This document shows positions 22,175 through 32,453 of a stretch of DNA of 64,000 nt, piece after piece (the first letter of the stretch is position 1; each line of letters opens with the position of its first letter). Source of the stretch: Lithobates sylvaticus (taxonomy: Eukaryota > Chordata > Amphibia > Anura > Ranidae); NCBI GenBank assembly GCA_028564925.1, contig CM053029.1:427964216-428028215 (forward strand), given 5' to 3'. The notes beneath the pieces are model-generated. The model saw only the letters and a program-made list of their open reading frames with translations, was not told the DNA's origin and searched no databases. The position numbers and the translations under genes were made by a program.

Positions 22175-23198
22175 CATGTATATATTTCTTACACCATCTT
22201 CACTTAGGTCACAGTATTTTTAGTCATTTATTAGTAATCATTAAGCTTATTAGGCAGTGGATTGCATGTCTCGTGTTCACATATGGTTTTAGATGTACAA
22301 TAACCTTTTTAAAAATTCCTATATTAAGCACTGAAGTTGCCGCGCCGTGCCTTTTTCCTTTATATCCACTAGATGGCGGTGGGGTAGATTACGTATATAT
22401 ACATTTCTGTGGTAGGGATAGACGTGCGGTGTATCATTATACGTGGGCGTTCCAATTATTTGAGCAGCTTTCCCCCAATTGGCTAGCGCGGCTTTTCCAT
22501 CTGCTTCTTAAGGCGTACAGTGTACCAACATGGCAGCGCCTCCGATGACGTCCGTATGATGAAACGCGTAAGCTGGGTCTTTCTTTGGGTTTGTGGAGAT
22601 TTTCGGCCGTGGAACGCACTCCTTACATGTTGGAACGAGCGGAATTTACACCGTTTGTGATTTGTCCATGAGTTGTGGGTTTGTGAGCCCTACTCACCAA
22701 TATTTTTAAAAACTTTTTAACAGATTCACACTATGAGGCTCATCCTTTCCTATACATGTGAATTCTCCGCTGTTGATGGATTTTAACCCTTGCTGAGACG
22801 GGAACAGCGTTTGAGGACTGACAGCTACCTGGACAGAAGGGACATCCTATCAAGACGAATACGATCCTTTGGGATTAATAGTAATATGCCTGTTACCCCT
22901 GCAGAGGTGAGGTGTTCCGGTGAGTGCAAGCACATGAGGGGAGGTGAATGAAAGAGGGGAGCACCACAAAGTCACTTTTTTCACCTGCTGCTGCATTTTT
23001 GCACAGATCCTTGTTTCTTCATAGACTGTGTCATTTGGATTAAGTTACAATTTTTTAGTTATTGCCATATTTTGGAATTTTTTTCTCTGTGTTGTTATTT
23101 ATTCATCTTGGACATTTATTTTAAATTTGCACATTTTGGATTTTTTATGGATTATCACGTTTATATATTTTTGTAATTTATTTATTCTCATACAGATA
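21371..23198 (+). repeat. Right PLE arm (3' end), inverse of the left arm
   Basis: Contains the end of the endonuclease gene, AT-rich 3' UTR with a (TA)n run at 22130-22172, an unoccupied TTAA at 21820-21823, and the hammerhead-like motif. It is homologous to the left arm up to catacagatata at 23198. Confidence 0.9.
22511..22572 (+). ncRNA. Hammerhead ribozyme-like motif, right arm
   Basis: CCGATGA (close to CUGAUGA), a four-base stem CGTC/GATG around CGTAT, then GAAAC leading into GCGTA. Upstream CTTA and GCG can pair partly with CGCGTAAG. It is placed in the PLE terminal region where hammerheads are known. The core is imperfect. Confidence 0.45.
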
Positions 23199-23262
23199 TA
23201 GGGAGGCTGCAGTTCATTATCCTGAGCGCGGATACTTGTGATTTCTTAGTAGTTTGGAGAGC

Positions 23263-24045
23263 CCTGTGTTAAAGAATGACCCCTGTATGTGAGGTCACCT
23301 CACCTTGTGTATGGAGGTGACAGATGTCTATCCTGTCCCTTGTTATGTGGGTGGCTGTGATCAGTCATATGAAGAAGACAGCCCCCCTCTGGTCCGGAGT
23401 GTATATTCAGTGCATCGTTTTCCCAGGGCGGTGTGGTAAGGTGGTGTGCGGTGAGCCCAGTACAGGAGGTATGAGGTGTAGTAGGGGAGGAGGAGGAGGT
23501 GTAGAAGGAGTGCTTGCTGTAGACAGGCGGTGATGAGTGCTCAGTGTCCGGTGTTGGTGTGTGGAGGGGTCAGTGCTGGAACTGTCTGTGTACAGCTCAG
23601 TGGACTTTGTACCCTGTGTGACATTCCTGGGATGAGTGTCACTGTGTACAGGTGTCTCTTCTATATGATAGTAATGTGTGCTGTGTATAATATAATAGTG
23701 CCAATCCAGACTGCCAATACTACACAGGCCACCGATTGGCTAGGATGCAGGGCAAGCCCGCCCCCTGCTACCTCCTCAACCATTAGCTGGCTGTTATACC
23801 CCCCCCTGTCCCTCCATTACCCACTCCAGACTCCCAGCCCACCCAGCTTAATATGTGGGCGGCACCGTGTAACCGCGGAGCAGTGCAACTTTTTTAGGGG
23901 GGGGTCAGACACCTCGGCCCAGTCCACCCCTGCCTGGGACAAAAAATATTTTTTGGGATTCTGCACGGGACAGCCTCAGCCCGGGACACGGCTCTGAAAC
24001 CTGTCAATGTCCCGGTAAAATCCTGATTGTTGGCGGCTATGAACA
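23263..24045. other. GC-moderate flank with a promoter-like patch
   Basis: No gene is supported. The patch at 23727-23765 holds an inverted CCAAT box (gattggct) and a GC box (cccgccccc). The end at about 24030-24045 (gttggcggctatg) resembles the right end of the 11054-type element. Short frames lack domains. Confidence 0.35.
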
Positions 24046-24772
24046 TGTATTAATTACTTTGATCCCCTCTGTTTGCCCTCCCTTTGCCAGCTTGTATTCA
24101 TCAGAGGGGAATCTCAGCCCCTCCCACTGTACTCACTACTCAGGTAGGAAAGCAGAGTGAGGTCACATGACAGCACAGCAGGGTTCTGGAAAGAAGGCAT
24201 TTAGCATTATAATTTTAGGAAAACACACTCACTGTACTGAACAGGAACCTAAAACAGAGAGAATCAAAGTAATTAATACATGTAACTTTACAACCACTTT
24301 TTCTCAAATTAGACTTACTAATGTTTTTTTTTAAATAACTTTCTATCTTTTTAAGTCGAAGTATAGCTAAAGATATTTTTTGGATAGGGTTGAGAGGGAT
24401 TACAGCAGCACTTGTCAAGTGTTTATTACTATCTGTGCCCCCATTAAGTTGAATCATCCTCTCTATTTGTCCTGTTTGCTGTTTTTCACATGAAAGGTGA
24501 AAGAAAATCCCAAGTTTTGGGTTGTCACCAGAACAAGAGTAGAGGGGTAATCTTTAAATGGGGATACTAGTTTTGGCTATCCTGGTGACAATCAGGGATT
24601 CCCTCACTGGAGGGTTTTCCTCTTACTTCCTGTTTTGGTTATGGGACAGAAAGTGAAGGGAACTTTCTCTAATGGCACACAGAAAAAAATAATACTGACA
24701 GGGATTATAACTAGGGATGAGCTGATGGTTTGGTCTGAACCTAGGTTGGGACCAAACTTTGGTTGTTTGGTC
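24046..24772. other. Stretch without recognised features
   Basis: Mixed-composition DNA. Short frames on either strand have no motif. I see no element ends. Confidence 0.4.
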
Positions 24773-24780
24773 ATTAAGAT

Positions 24781-25234
24781 CAGAGGGTCTCTAAACTTTT
24801 AAACAATAAGATTTACAGTCCTTCAGACTTAAGGGTGCCACACTATGGCTAGTGGGAGTAGAAAATGCTACAACATCAATGGGAAAAAACAATGCCTTGG
24901 TGGTCAGTGGGAATAACAAATATTAATTATGCCCCATTGTTGTTATCAGTGAAAGAAAAAGTGCTCTATCTCTGGTGTCAGTGGGAGGGATAGTGCTCCA
25001 TCATTGGTATCAGTGGGAGGAATAGTGTTTTATCATTTTCTATCAGTGGGAGGAGTAGTGCCCAATCATTGGGTGTTAGTGCCCCATTGGGTATCAGCGC
25101 CATGGTTGTTTTCAGTAGAAAGAATGGTGCCTCATCATTGATGTCAGTAGGAATAATAGTGCCTTGTATCAGTGGGAGAAACAGTGCCTTAAGGCCTGGG
25201 TTAGCACAAGCAAAGAGCCACATGGAGACCACTG
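24781..25234 (+). mobile_element. hAT-like MITE with internal 30-bp array
   Basis: The ends CAGAGGGTCTCTAAACTT and, reversed, CAGTGGTCTCCATGTGG resemble the element at 39284-39591. Flanking octamers attaagat and tttatgat agree at six of eight positions. The interior repeats tcagtgggaggaatagtgcc with decay. It is non-coding. Confidence 0.6.
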
Positions 25235-25950
25235 TTTATGATGAATGACCAAACTTTTGCCTATTCAGTCCCCTGTTTGACAGTTGAATATCTTATATAG
25301 AAGAGGTATTCCTGCTGCTTCTATATATGACAGCTTCTCACTGTCAATGGTTCCTAATGAAGTAATATTCCCCAGCCACGTAAACAAAGGGGCACGGATA
25401 ACAGTAAAATCACTGCCCAAATATAGTCACTGGTCCTATGTTGTCAATAATGTCACTTCTATACCTGCCCCTAGCCTTATATAGCTGATGACAGCATGGG
25501 GAGGTGTAATGTGGCAAAAAGTACCAATTCGATTGTTTCTGTGTGCTGGGTCCATCAGGATTTTAATTTCAGCAATTCGGTGGTGGTGGTCTATGTGATT
25601 GACAATGAATTAACAATGAGGGACAATTTTTTTTATCTTAATAAAGGAATTGTCAAATGTTTGGGTGTCTTTATTTCTAGGTTAGACTTTTTCTGGGGTA
25701 GGGTCAATATCTAGGAGCCCTCGTATTTCTAAAGAGTGAGGGTCTTACTATTCCAGTAAGACCCTCACCCACAGATCCCCGTGACCACCAGCCAGGTTTG
25801 TGGCATAAGAGCATGTGGCCTGGCATGGTTGAGGAGGGGGAGGTACATACTCAACCCCCCCTTTTCCTTGCCAGCCAGGCTGCATGCTCAGATTTAGGGT
25901 CTGGTATGGAGAAATCCATACCAGGTCCTACACTTTTTTTTTGTTGAGGA
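25235..25950. other. No gene; two strong hairpins
   Basis: GAGGGTCTTACT...AGTAAGACCCTC at about 25738-25766 and GGTCTGGTATGG...CCATACCAGGTCC at about 25899-25927. These belong to the outer part of the palindromic repeat described next. Confidence 0.5.
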
Positions 25951-26033
25951 CCATAGATGCAGTGGTTGGCCAAGGAAACATAATGCAGCAGATGAAATAC
26001 ACATACTTACCTTCAACCTTGGTGTACCTGGGT
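25951..26033 (+). repeat. Left arm of a palindromic repeat interrupted by a hAT element
   Basis: ccatagatgcagtggttggc through ttaccttcaacc is an imperfect inverse of 29209-29291. The hAT-like element lies between the arms. Confidence 0.7.
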
Positions 26034-26875
26034 CCCACTGTTTTTTGCCAATTCTGTGATGATGGCACTGCTGGATAGACATGGGAGCCGTCAAAAAATT
26101 TGTTTTGTTTCGTTCCGTATAAAAAAAAAAAATTCGTAATTCGTGTACGAAATTTAATTCGGATTCGTACGAAATACGAATTTTGTACGAATTGTTAATT
26201 TGGATAACGAACATCGACACTCTACGAATAATAACTAATTATCCGAAAACGTATTAACGTTACATAACACAAGTCTATTGTCTATTGTTCACCAATCACT
26301 CAGAGGAAGTACGAAATACGAAATTTCGTTTACGAATATGAAATTTCGTATTTTGTACTTCCTCTGAGTGATTGGTAGACAATAGACTTGTGTTATGTAG
26401 CGTTAATACGTTTTTGGATAATTCGTTATTATTCGTAGAGTGTCGATATTCGTTATACTGAATCTCGAATTCATTCAAATAATTCGTTATATGCGCTATA
26501 ATTTCTTTCCTATTAGTTGAAATTAGTTATTTGGTAGTTTGGATTCCGATAATTTTGGATCCAATATTCATAAACGAAATTTCCTATTTCGTACATAATT
26601 CGTATTCGTAAAAATTTGTAATTCGGATTCGTACGAATGCACGAATTTTTGAAAAATTTGTACGAATTTCCGATTCGTACGAAACTAAAAAAGGAAGTTG
26701 TTGGGCAGAATTTGGTAGAGTATAAGTGGTCTATCGCATCCCAATGTGAAAATTAGAACTAAATTGTGTGGGCTTTGTGTGCATAAACACAGCCCAATAC
26801 CCCTAGGGGATGCTTAGGGTAAAGATAGACACTGAGGAGGTATATGCAATTCAAACAAATGTGTGGGTTTATTAA

Positions 26876-27867
26876 CCACTTTCAGACGGGACCAATTTGC
26901 AGCCAAAGGACCAGGCCCTTTTTGCGATTCGGCACTGCGTCGCTTTAACTGACAATTGCGCGGTCGTGCGACGTGGCTCCCAAACAAAATTGACGTCCTT
27001 TTTTTCCCACAAATAGAGCTTTCTTTTGGTGGTATTTGATCGCCCCTGCGGTTTTTATTTTTTGCGCTATAAACAAAAATAGAGCGACAATTTTGAAAAA
27101 AATGCATTATTTTTTACTTTTTGCTATAATAAATATCCCCAAAAAATATATTAAAAAACATTTTTTTTTCCTCAGTTTTAGCCGATACGTATTCTTCTAC
27201 ATATTTTTGGTAAAAAAAATCGCAATAAGCGATTATTGATCGGTTTGCGCAGAAGTTATAGCGTTTACAAGATAGGGGATAGTTTTATAGCATTTTTATT
27301 AATAATTTTTTTTTATTAGTAATGGCGGAGATCTGCGATTTTTTTTGTGACTGCGACATTATGGCGGACACATCGGACATTTTTGACACATTTTTGGGAC
27401 CATTGTCATTTTTACAGCAATTAATGCTATTTAAATGCATTGATTCCTGTAAAAATGACACTGGCAGTTTAGGGGTTAACCACAAGGTGGCAGTGTAGGG
27501 GTTAAGTAGGCCTAGGGGTGTGTTTCTTACTGTGGGGGGGGCGTGGCTGTCAGCTAGTGAATGCTGATCTCTGCTCCAATCACAGGGAGCAGAGATCGGC
27601 GTCACTAGGCAGAACGGGGAGATGCTGTTTATCTCGGCATCTCCCCGTTCAGCCGTCCCGTGAGACGATCGCGGATGTCCCCGCGGCGATCGAGTCCGCG
27701 GGGACCGTGATCGGACTCACGGGGGTCCCGACCGGCGCGGGAGCGCGCCGCTCCCGGCGCGCTCCCGATGGCACGGACAGGCAGAAAGGAGGGACTTATA
27801 TATACGCCCTCCTGCCTGTACGTGCCATTCTGTCGACGTACATCTGTGTGCGCCGGTCGGGAAGTGG
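26876..27867. mobile_element. 992-bp TTAA-flanked (piggyBac-type) element
   Basis: It starts CCACTTTCAGACGGG and ends GGTCGGGAAGTGG between TTAA copies (26872-26875, 27868-27871). It is highly similar to 30179-31153, and at its ends to 14467-19545. Non-coding; the 117-residue frame at 27518 is incidental. The GC-rich right third contains nested inverted repeats such as gagcgcgccgctcccggcgcgctc. Confidence 0.9.
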
Positions 27868-28026
27868 TTAACAGAGACGCATATCAATGCATATAATATA
27901 CAATACAAAATGTTCAAATGTCACAGCATACAGAATAGCATGTGTAGTTTTTTTACATGTCGCAGCATGAACATAAAAATGTTGAGACAGGGAAAAACTT
28001 GCTTTATGCGTATATATTCAGGAAAA

Positions 28027-28064
28027 CGCCAACATGTTTCGGACTTTAGTCCTTTTTCAAGGCA
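28027..28064 (-). ncRNA. Degenerate hammerhead-like motif, left arm of palindrome
   Basis: On the minus strand, stem GGACT-AA-AGTCC followed by GAAAC and ATGTTGGCG matches the stem II/GAAA half of a hammerhead. The CUGAUGA box is replaced by TTGAAAA. It is the mirror copy of 28388-28420. Confidence 0.4.
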
Positions 28065-28387
28065 GTTTAATATCCTTTTGTTTCACATCTAAAATGTGTG
28101 AATAGATCAAAAATTAGTACATAGGATTTGCAACAAAGAATGGCTTGTGTGCACAGAGACTATCCCAGTGCATATCCCTGCCACACAAGCCAATAACTTG
28201 GCCCGTCACCTCCTTTGGCATCTCTCCAAACAAAAACTGCATGTGAGTACTACACCCATAACATTACTACCTCATACCGCTCTATATGGTAAAAAAACAA
28301 ACAGTATTCTTTGTTGCAAATCCTATGTACTAATTTTTGATCTATTCACACATTTTAGATGTGAAACAAAAGGATATTAAACTGCCT

Positions 28388-28420
28388 TGAAAAAGGACTA
28401 AAGTCCGAAACATGTTGGCG
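28388..28420 (+). ncRNA. Degenerate hammerhead-like motif, right arm of palindrome
   Basis: Stem GGACT-AA-AGTCC then GAAAC. The upstream box TTGAAAA departs from CUGAUGA. It is probably inactive, and is useful mainly as a family marker. Confidence 0.4.
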
Positions 28421-28581
28421 TTTTCCTGAATATATACGCATAAAGCAAGTTTTTCCCTGTCTCAACATTTTTATGTTCATGCTGCGACATGTAAAAAAAA
28501 ACTACACATGCTATTCTGTATGCTGTGACATTTGAACATTTTGTATTGTATATTATATGCATTGATATGCGTCTCTGTTAA

Positions 28582-29047
28582 AGAGGAAGTAAAGCCTCTG
28601 TAAAAAAAAAAAAAAAAAAAAGACACCCTGCAAGGCAAAGGCATAATGAGCTAGTATGCATAGCATACTAGCTCATTATGAAAAACTTACCTGAAAACGG
28701 AGCCCCCGAAGCGGTCCTTATCTTCAATCTTCTTCGCCGCCATGCAGGGCCGGAGTGACTTCCGGGTCTCGCCGCTCCAGCGCTATCATTCGCTGGAGCG
28801 GCGATGACGTCACTCCCGCGCATGCGCACGAGATCGGCATATTGCCGTGAGAGCGGCATACTCAGTGCGTCCTCAGTGCGCCTGCGCGCCGCTGTCTACG
28901 GCGCATGCGCCGTAGACAGCGATGCCTTTTCATTGCTAAATATCTCCTAAACCATGTAGGTTTAGGAGATATTTATTGGACCTACAGGTAAGCCTTAATC
29001 TAGGCTTACCTGTAGGCCAAAGTCATGTGGAAGGGTTTACTTCCACT
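28582..29047. mobile_element. Hairpin-chain MITE at TTAA, copy 1
   Basis: The ends AGAGGAAGTAAAGCC and GGGTTTACTTCCACT (inverse AGTGGAAGTAAACCC) lie between TTAA copies (28578-28581, 29048-29051). Removing the element restores perfect symmetry with the other palindrome arm. Four perfect hairpins follow one another: 28642-28680 (18-bp arms), 28891-28920 (30-bp palindrome with GCGCATGCGC at the centre), 28939-28973 (15-bp arms) and 28981-29016 (15-bp arms). A CRE (TGACGTCA, 28805-28812) and an NRF1-like site (28817-28828) lie between. An A-run sits at 28601-28621. Non-coding. Confidence 0.9.
28805..28828. promoter_or_regulatory. CRE plus NRF1-like site in the MITE
   Basis: TGACGTCA is a perfect CREB/ATF palindrome and CGCGCATGCGCA fits the NRF1 consensus. 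The second MITE copy (35926-36398) has mutated versions of both. Activity is inferred only from the motifs. Confidence 0.5.
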
Positions 29048-29208
29048 TTAATAAACCCACACATTTGTTTGAATTGCATATACCTCCTCAGTGTCTATCT
29101 TTACCCTAAGCATCCCCTAGGGGTATTGGGCTGTGTTTATGCACACAAAGCCCACACAATTTAGTTCTAATTCGTACGAAACTAATCGCACATGTCTACT
29201 GCTGGACA

Positions 29209-29412
29209 TCTTCTGATGTTGAAGGAAAGTAAGCATGATGTGCCTTATATCTGCTGCAATAGGTTTCCTTTGCCGACCAGTGTGTCTATGGTCCCCAACC
29301 TTGTCCAATCAACGGTGTCCCCAATGCTGAGAAAGACAGGCAGATACTTATTCATCATGCCTGTATCTCTCAGCATTCAGGACACCATTGATTGGACAAG
29401 GTTGTGGACCTT
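29209..29412. repeat. Right arm and terminal hairpin of the palindromic repeat
   Basis: 29209-29291 mirrors 25951-26033. An adjoining hairpin has arms 29290-29340/29360-29410 (ggtccccaaccttgtccaat and its inverse, a few mismatches). Confidence 0.65.
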
Positions 29413-29435
29413 AGACACAGTGATGGTTTAGCTTC

Positions 29436-29650
29436 TACAGAGCCCTAATCTCAACATTATCAACTCTGCCTGAGATTACATGAAGAGACAGAAGGATCTG
29501 AGGAACCCACCATCCACAGAAGATCTGTGGTTAGTTCTCCAAGATATTTTAAACAACCTACCTGCTGAGTTCCTTAAAAAACAGTGTGCAATTGTACCTA
29601 GAAGAAATTATGCTGTTTTGATGGCAAAGGGTGGTCACACCAAGTATTGA
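29436..29650 (+). pseudogene. Tc1 transposase C-terminal relic
   Basis: It translates to SPNLNIINSA, a stop, then DYMKRQKDLRNPPSTEDLW and ends VLMAKGGHTKY before TGA at 29648. This is the Tc1 region around the third catalytic residue, usually SPDLNxIE; here the glutamate is asparagine and a stop follows, so the copy is dead. Its downstream end continues beyond a nested L1 at 31633-31707. Confidence 0.8.
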
Positions 29651-30178
29651 TTTAATTTGGATTTCTCTTCTGAATTTCAATAATTTTTTATTATTTAAAA
29701 AAAAAAAAAAAGAGACAAACATATTACATGACTTTAAAAAAAAAGAAATCTCAACATACAAAAATACAAACCATTTACATCACAATAAACATAATACATA
29801 AACACATACCATTCCTAAATTATATAAATCATAGAGTATTGCCATTTCCTATAGATGAACATATAATACTTATTCTGAGGTTTCCCCTTCCTATATTCAA
29901 CTTTTACGAGGGGGGTCTGAGGAGGGAGAGGAAGAGAAAATAAATAAATAAACCACCCCCCCCCCCATCCCACCTATAATTTTCCCATAATGTTATCCCT
30001 GTGCACCTAAAAAATGTATAATTAAATTTAAATTAAGGGGTGGATCTCCGGAGGATTGCACGGAAGGCGACCCTCCCGTTCCACCCTAATTCCGTGTTGC
30101 CCTCTTCCCTTTCTCCTATAACATCAATCCCACTTACCCCAATCCTTTTAAACAAGTGACCCAAAAATTTTTTTTTAA

Positions 30179-31153
30179 CCATTTAAGCCCCGGACCAATT
30201 TGCAGCCAAAGGACCAGGCCCCTTTTTGCGATTCGGCACTGCGTCACTTTAACTGACAATTGCGCGGTCGTGCGACGTGGCTCCCACACAAAATTGGCGT
30301 CCTTTTTTCCCACAAATAGAGCTTTCTTTTGGTGGTATTTGATCACCTCTGCGGTTTTTATTTTTTTTATTTTTTGCGCTATAAACAAAAATAGAGCGAC
30401 AATTTAGAAAAAAATTGAATATTTTTTACTTTTTGCTATAATAAATATCCCCAAAAAATATATTAAAATTTTTTTTTTTCCCTCAGTTTAGCCCGATACG
30501 TATTCTTCTACATATTTTTGGTAAAAAAAAATCGCAATTAGCGATTATTGATTGGTTTGCGCAAAAGTTATAGCGTTTACAAAATAGGGGATAGTTTTAT
30601 GGCATTTTTATTAATATTTTTTTTTTTTTTTTACTAGTAATGGCAGCGATCAGCGATTTTCATTGTGACTGCGACATTATGGCGGACACATTGGACATTT
30701 TTGACACATTTTTGGGACCATTGTCATTTATACAGCAATCAATGCTATTTAAATGCACTGATTCCTGTGTAAATGACACTGACAGTGAAGGAGTTAACCA
30801 CTAGTGGGCGGGGAGGGGTTAAGTGTGACGTGTGTGTATTTTTTTACTGTAGGGGGCGTGGCTTGGCGTTCGACATCACTGATCGTCTTTCCCTATGACA
30901 GGGAACAGATGATCAGTGTCAGTCTCACTAGGAAGCACGGGGAGAGGTTTTTTTACACATACCTCTTCCCGTTCTTCAGCTCTGTGACCCGATCGCGGGT
31001 CCCGCGGCCACGGTCATGGTCACGGAGCTCAGGAACGGGTCACGAGCGCGCCGCCACGCGGCTGAGCACTTAAAGAGCAACGTACCTGTACGTTGATGTG
31101 CCCAGCCGTGCCATTCTGCCGACGTAAATGTGCAGGAGGCGGTCCTTAAGCGG
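30179..31153. mobile_element. 975-bp TTAA-flanked (piggyBac-type) element
   Basis: It starts CCATTTAAGCCCCGG and ends GGTCCTTAAGCGG between TTAA copies (30175-30178, 31154-31157). It is closely similar to 26876-27867 along its whole length, including tttgcgctataaacaaaaat. Non-coding. Confidence 0.85.
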
Positions 31154-31384
31154 TTAAGATGAATTAAGGTAAATTAAGGGGTGGATCCAGAGATGGTCGC
31201 ACTTAAGGCCACCACCCTAGTTCCACCCTAATTCTGTGGTCCTTTACCCCACCTCTTCCCTCCTTAATTTTATTTATATCCGCTCCCCTTTTTACTCCCC
31301 TACCCCCTTAAATAGTAAAAAAAATGAAAAAAAGGGGGGCCAACCCCCTCCCCCCCAAACACCCCCGCCCCCCCAGACAGTACT

Positions 31385-31630
31385 TTAATCTCTCATATGG
31401 TTTAAGTAAGTCCCCGATTGTTGAAACTCAAGCCAGCCTCTCCAAGTTCTATAAAATATCTGTCTGAAGTAATTTTGCAAAGATATTAGTTCTTCCATCA
31501 ATCTAATTTTATCTACTTCCCTAAACCAATCTTTTATTAGCGGAGTTTTCTTTTGTTTCCATTGTCTTTGTATTAGGGCCTTCAGATTTCTCTCCCGTTC
31601 ATTTGCTTTCCATTTTGATAATTGATACAA
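31385..31630 (-). pseudogene. L1 ORF2 C-terminal fragment
   Basis: An 81-residue frame (KDWFREVDKIRLMEELISLQ and on to HMRD) resembling the end of L1-clade ORF2 downstream of the RT domain, where no catalytic motif is expected. The element is 5'-truncated, so it has no start of its own. Confidence 0.6.
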
Positions 31631-31632
31631 AT

Positions 31633-31707
31633 AAAAATACTATTTCTGAAAACACCCCTTATTTGCATAATTTTTATACACCTGCCTAAAACTTTTGCAC
31701 AGTAGTG
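31633..31707 (+). mobile_element. 3' end of the Tc1 relic
   Basis: Ends cctgcctaaaacttttgcac agtagtg before TA (31708-31709), a known Tc1 terminal sequence. It pairs with the transposase relic at 29436-29650 across the L1 insertion. Confidence 0.75.
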
Positions 31708-31709
31708 TA

Positions 31710-32385
31710 TATATAGTATACACAGGCTCCATTTTCATGCACATTTTTTTTCAGGAGCAATGTACTCCTATACAGCCAGGTACAACAGGAGCCTTAAACA
31801 TTGGTAGGTGGCCCACCTTAGGAACACGAACCATATGTATTAGATGAATGTCTGCAGTCAGTGGTGGGATTCACGGGTGTCACCATCCCTGATCTATTTC
31901 ACCAGGCTTCTCCCTCACCTGTAAAAGTCAATTTCACATTCTCAGCAGTGAGATGGAGTAGCCTCAGTACTTCAGAAAATGAAATCCACAGGAGCCCGAG
32001 GACCTGAGCAGCAGCCCCTCAGAAACCTGTAATGTACCCAGCATCACCACTACACATATTCCTTCCATATTAAAATGCAAGAACACTATATACTTTTGTA
32101 TTATGTCGAAACAAGAAATTAACTGATGTGTGTCTTCTTGACTTAAATGTGAAAATGTTTCCATGTTACCTATTCTTAGCTGTGTCACTTCCAGGACCTG
32201 TGCAGGAATGTATTGTAGGAATCCTTTAAGATGAAGTACTGTATCGCTAAAGCTACCAAAATTACATCCACTTACTGAGCCTTACTGAGTAACTATGTAA
32301 TAAAATGTGAGTACAAGGTATTGCATACTTGTTGGATTACAGTAAGCACATAAAATGACTATCAAACTATGTATTTTTTTTTTAC
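31710..32385. other. Stretch without recognised features
   Basis: No gene or element end is seen. Short frames only. Confidence 0.4.
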
Positions 32386-32388
32386 ATG

Positions 32389-32389
<1 letters not shown>

Positions 32390-32451
<62 letters not shown>
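32390..32451. repeat. (TA)n microsatellite beside a Tc1 end
   Basis: A TA run ends at the TA that precedes the Tc1 end at 32452. Confidence 0.95.

Positions 32452-32453
<2 letters not shown>

Larger units (their letters stand above)
12752..23249 (+). mobile_element. Penelope-like element (GIY-YIG type) with inverted dimer structure
   Basis: The 13-bp duplications TAGTTTGGAGAGC (12739-12751, 23250-23262) delimit the insertion. The right part carries reverse transcriptase motifs and a GIY-YIG endonuclease, then a 1.6-kb 3' region to about 23198. The left part, 13044-20003 minus a nested 5-kb element, is the inverted copy of 21371-23198 and includes the end of the endonuclease gene read backwards. 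It joins the truncated RT gene directly near 20004. Inverted or tandem terminal copies (pLTRs) and 5' truncation are known for Penelope elements. The RT part is decayed. Confidence 0.85.
26689..29169. mobile_element. PLE-type palindromic insertion
   Basis: It is bounded by 16-bp direct repeats ATTCGTACGAAACTAA (26673-26688, 29170-29185), which would be the target duplication. Arms 26751-28141 and 28306-29172 are inverted copies around a 164-bp spacer. Without their nested insertions they measure 395 and 397 bp. Each arm holds a hammerhead-like remnant, hence the link to PLE terminal repeats; there is no coding sequence. Each arm has an insertion at the same mirror-image TTAA. Confidence 0.75.
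26076..29198. mobile_element. hAT-like AT-rich element, 3.1 kb with nested insertions
   Basis: The inverted ends TAGACATG (26076-26083, 29191-29198) are flanked by perfect 8-bp duplications CTGCTGGA (26068-26075, 29199-29206), the hAT signature. Its own sequence is rich in TTCGTACGAA. It includes a long hairpin at about 26210-26455 whose arms share cactcagaggaagtacgaaa. No transposase is present, so it moved in trans. It was later split by a PLE-type palindrome at 26689-29169. Confidence 0.85.
29680..31632 (-). mobile_element. 5'-truncated L1-clade LINE fragment with nested TTAA element
   Basis: Minus-strand 3' end of an L1: the C-terminal end of ORF2 (31385-31630), then a 3' UTR ending near 29680 with ttattgaaatt-type sequence, like the larger L1 at 41-47.7 kb. 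It sits inside the Tc1 relic. A tandem-like pair, aaattaaggggtggatc, occurs at about 30033 and 31170 on either side of the nested element. Limits are approximate. Confidence 0.7.

Noticed and set aside
23700-23900. Host promoter (CCAAT and GC boxes)
   Set aside because: The motifs are present, but no transcription unit or coding exon follows. Kept only as a note in the stretch entry.
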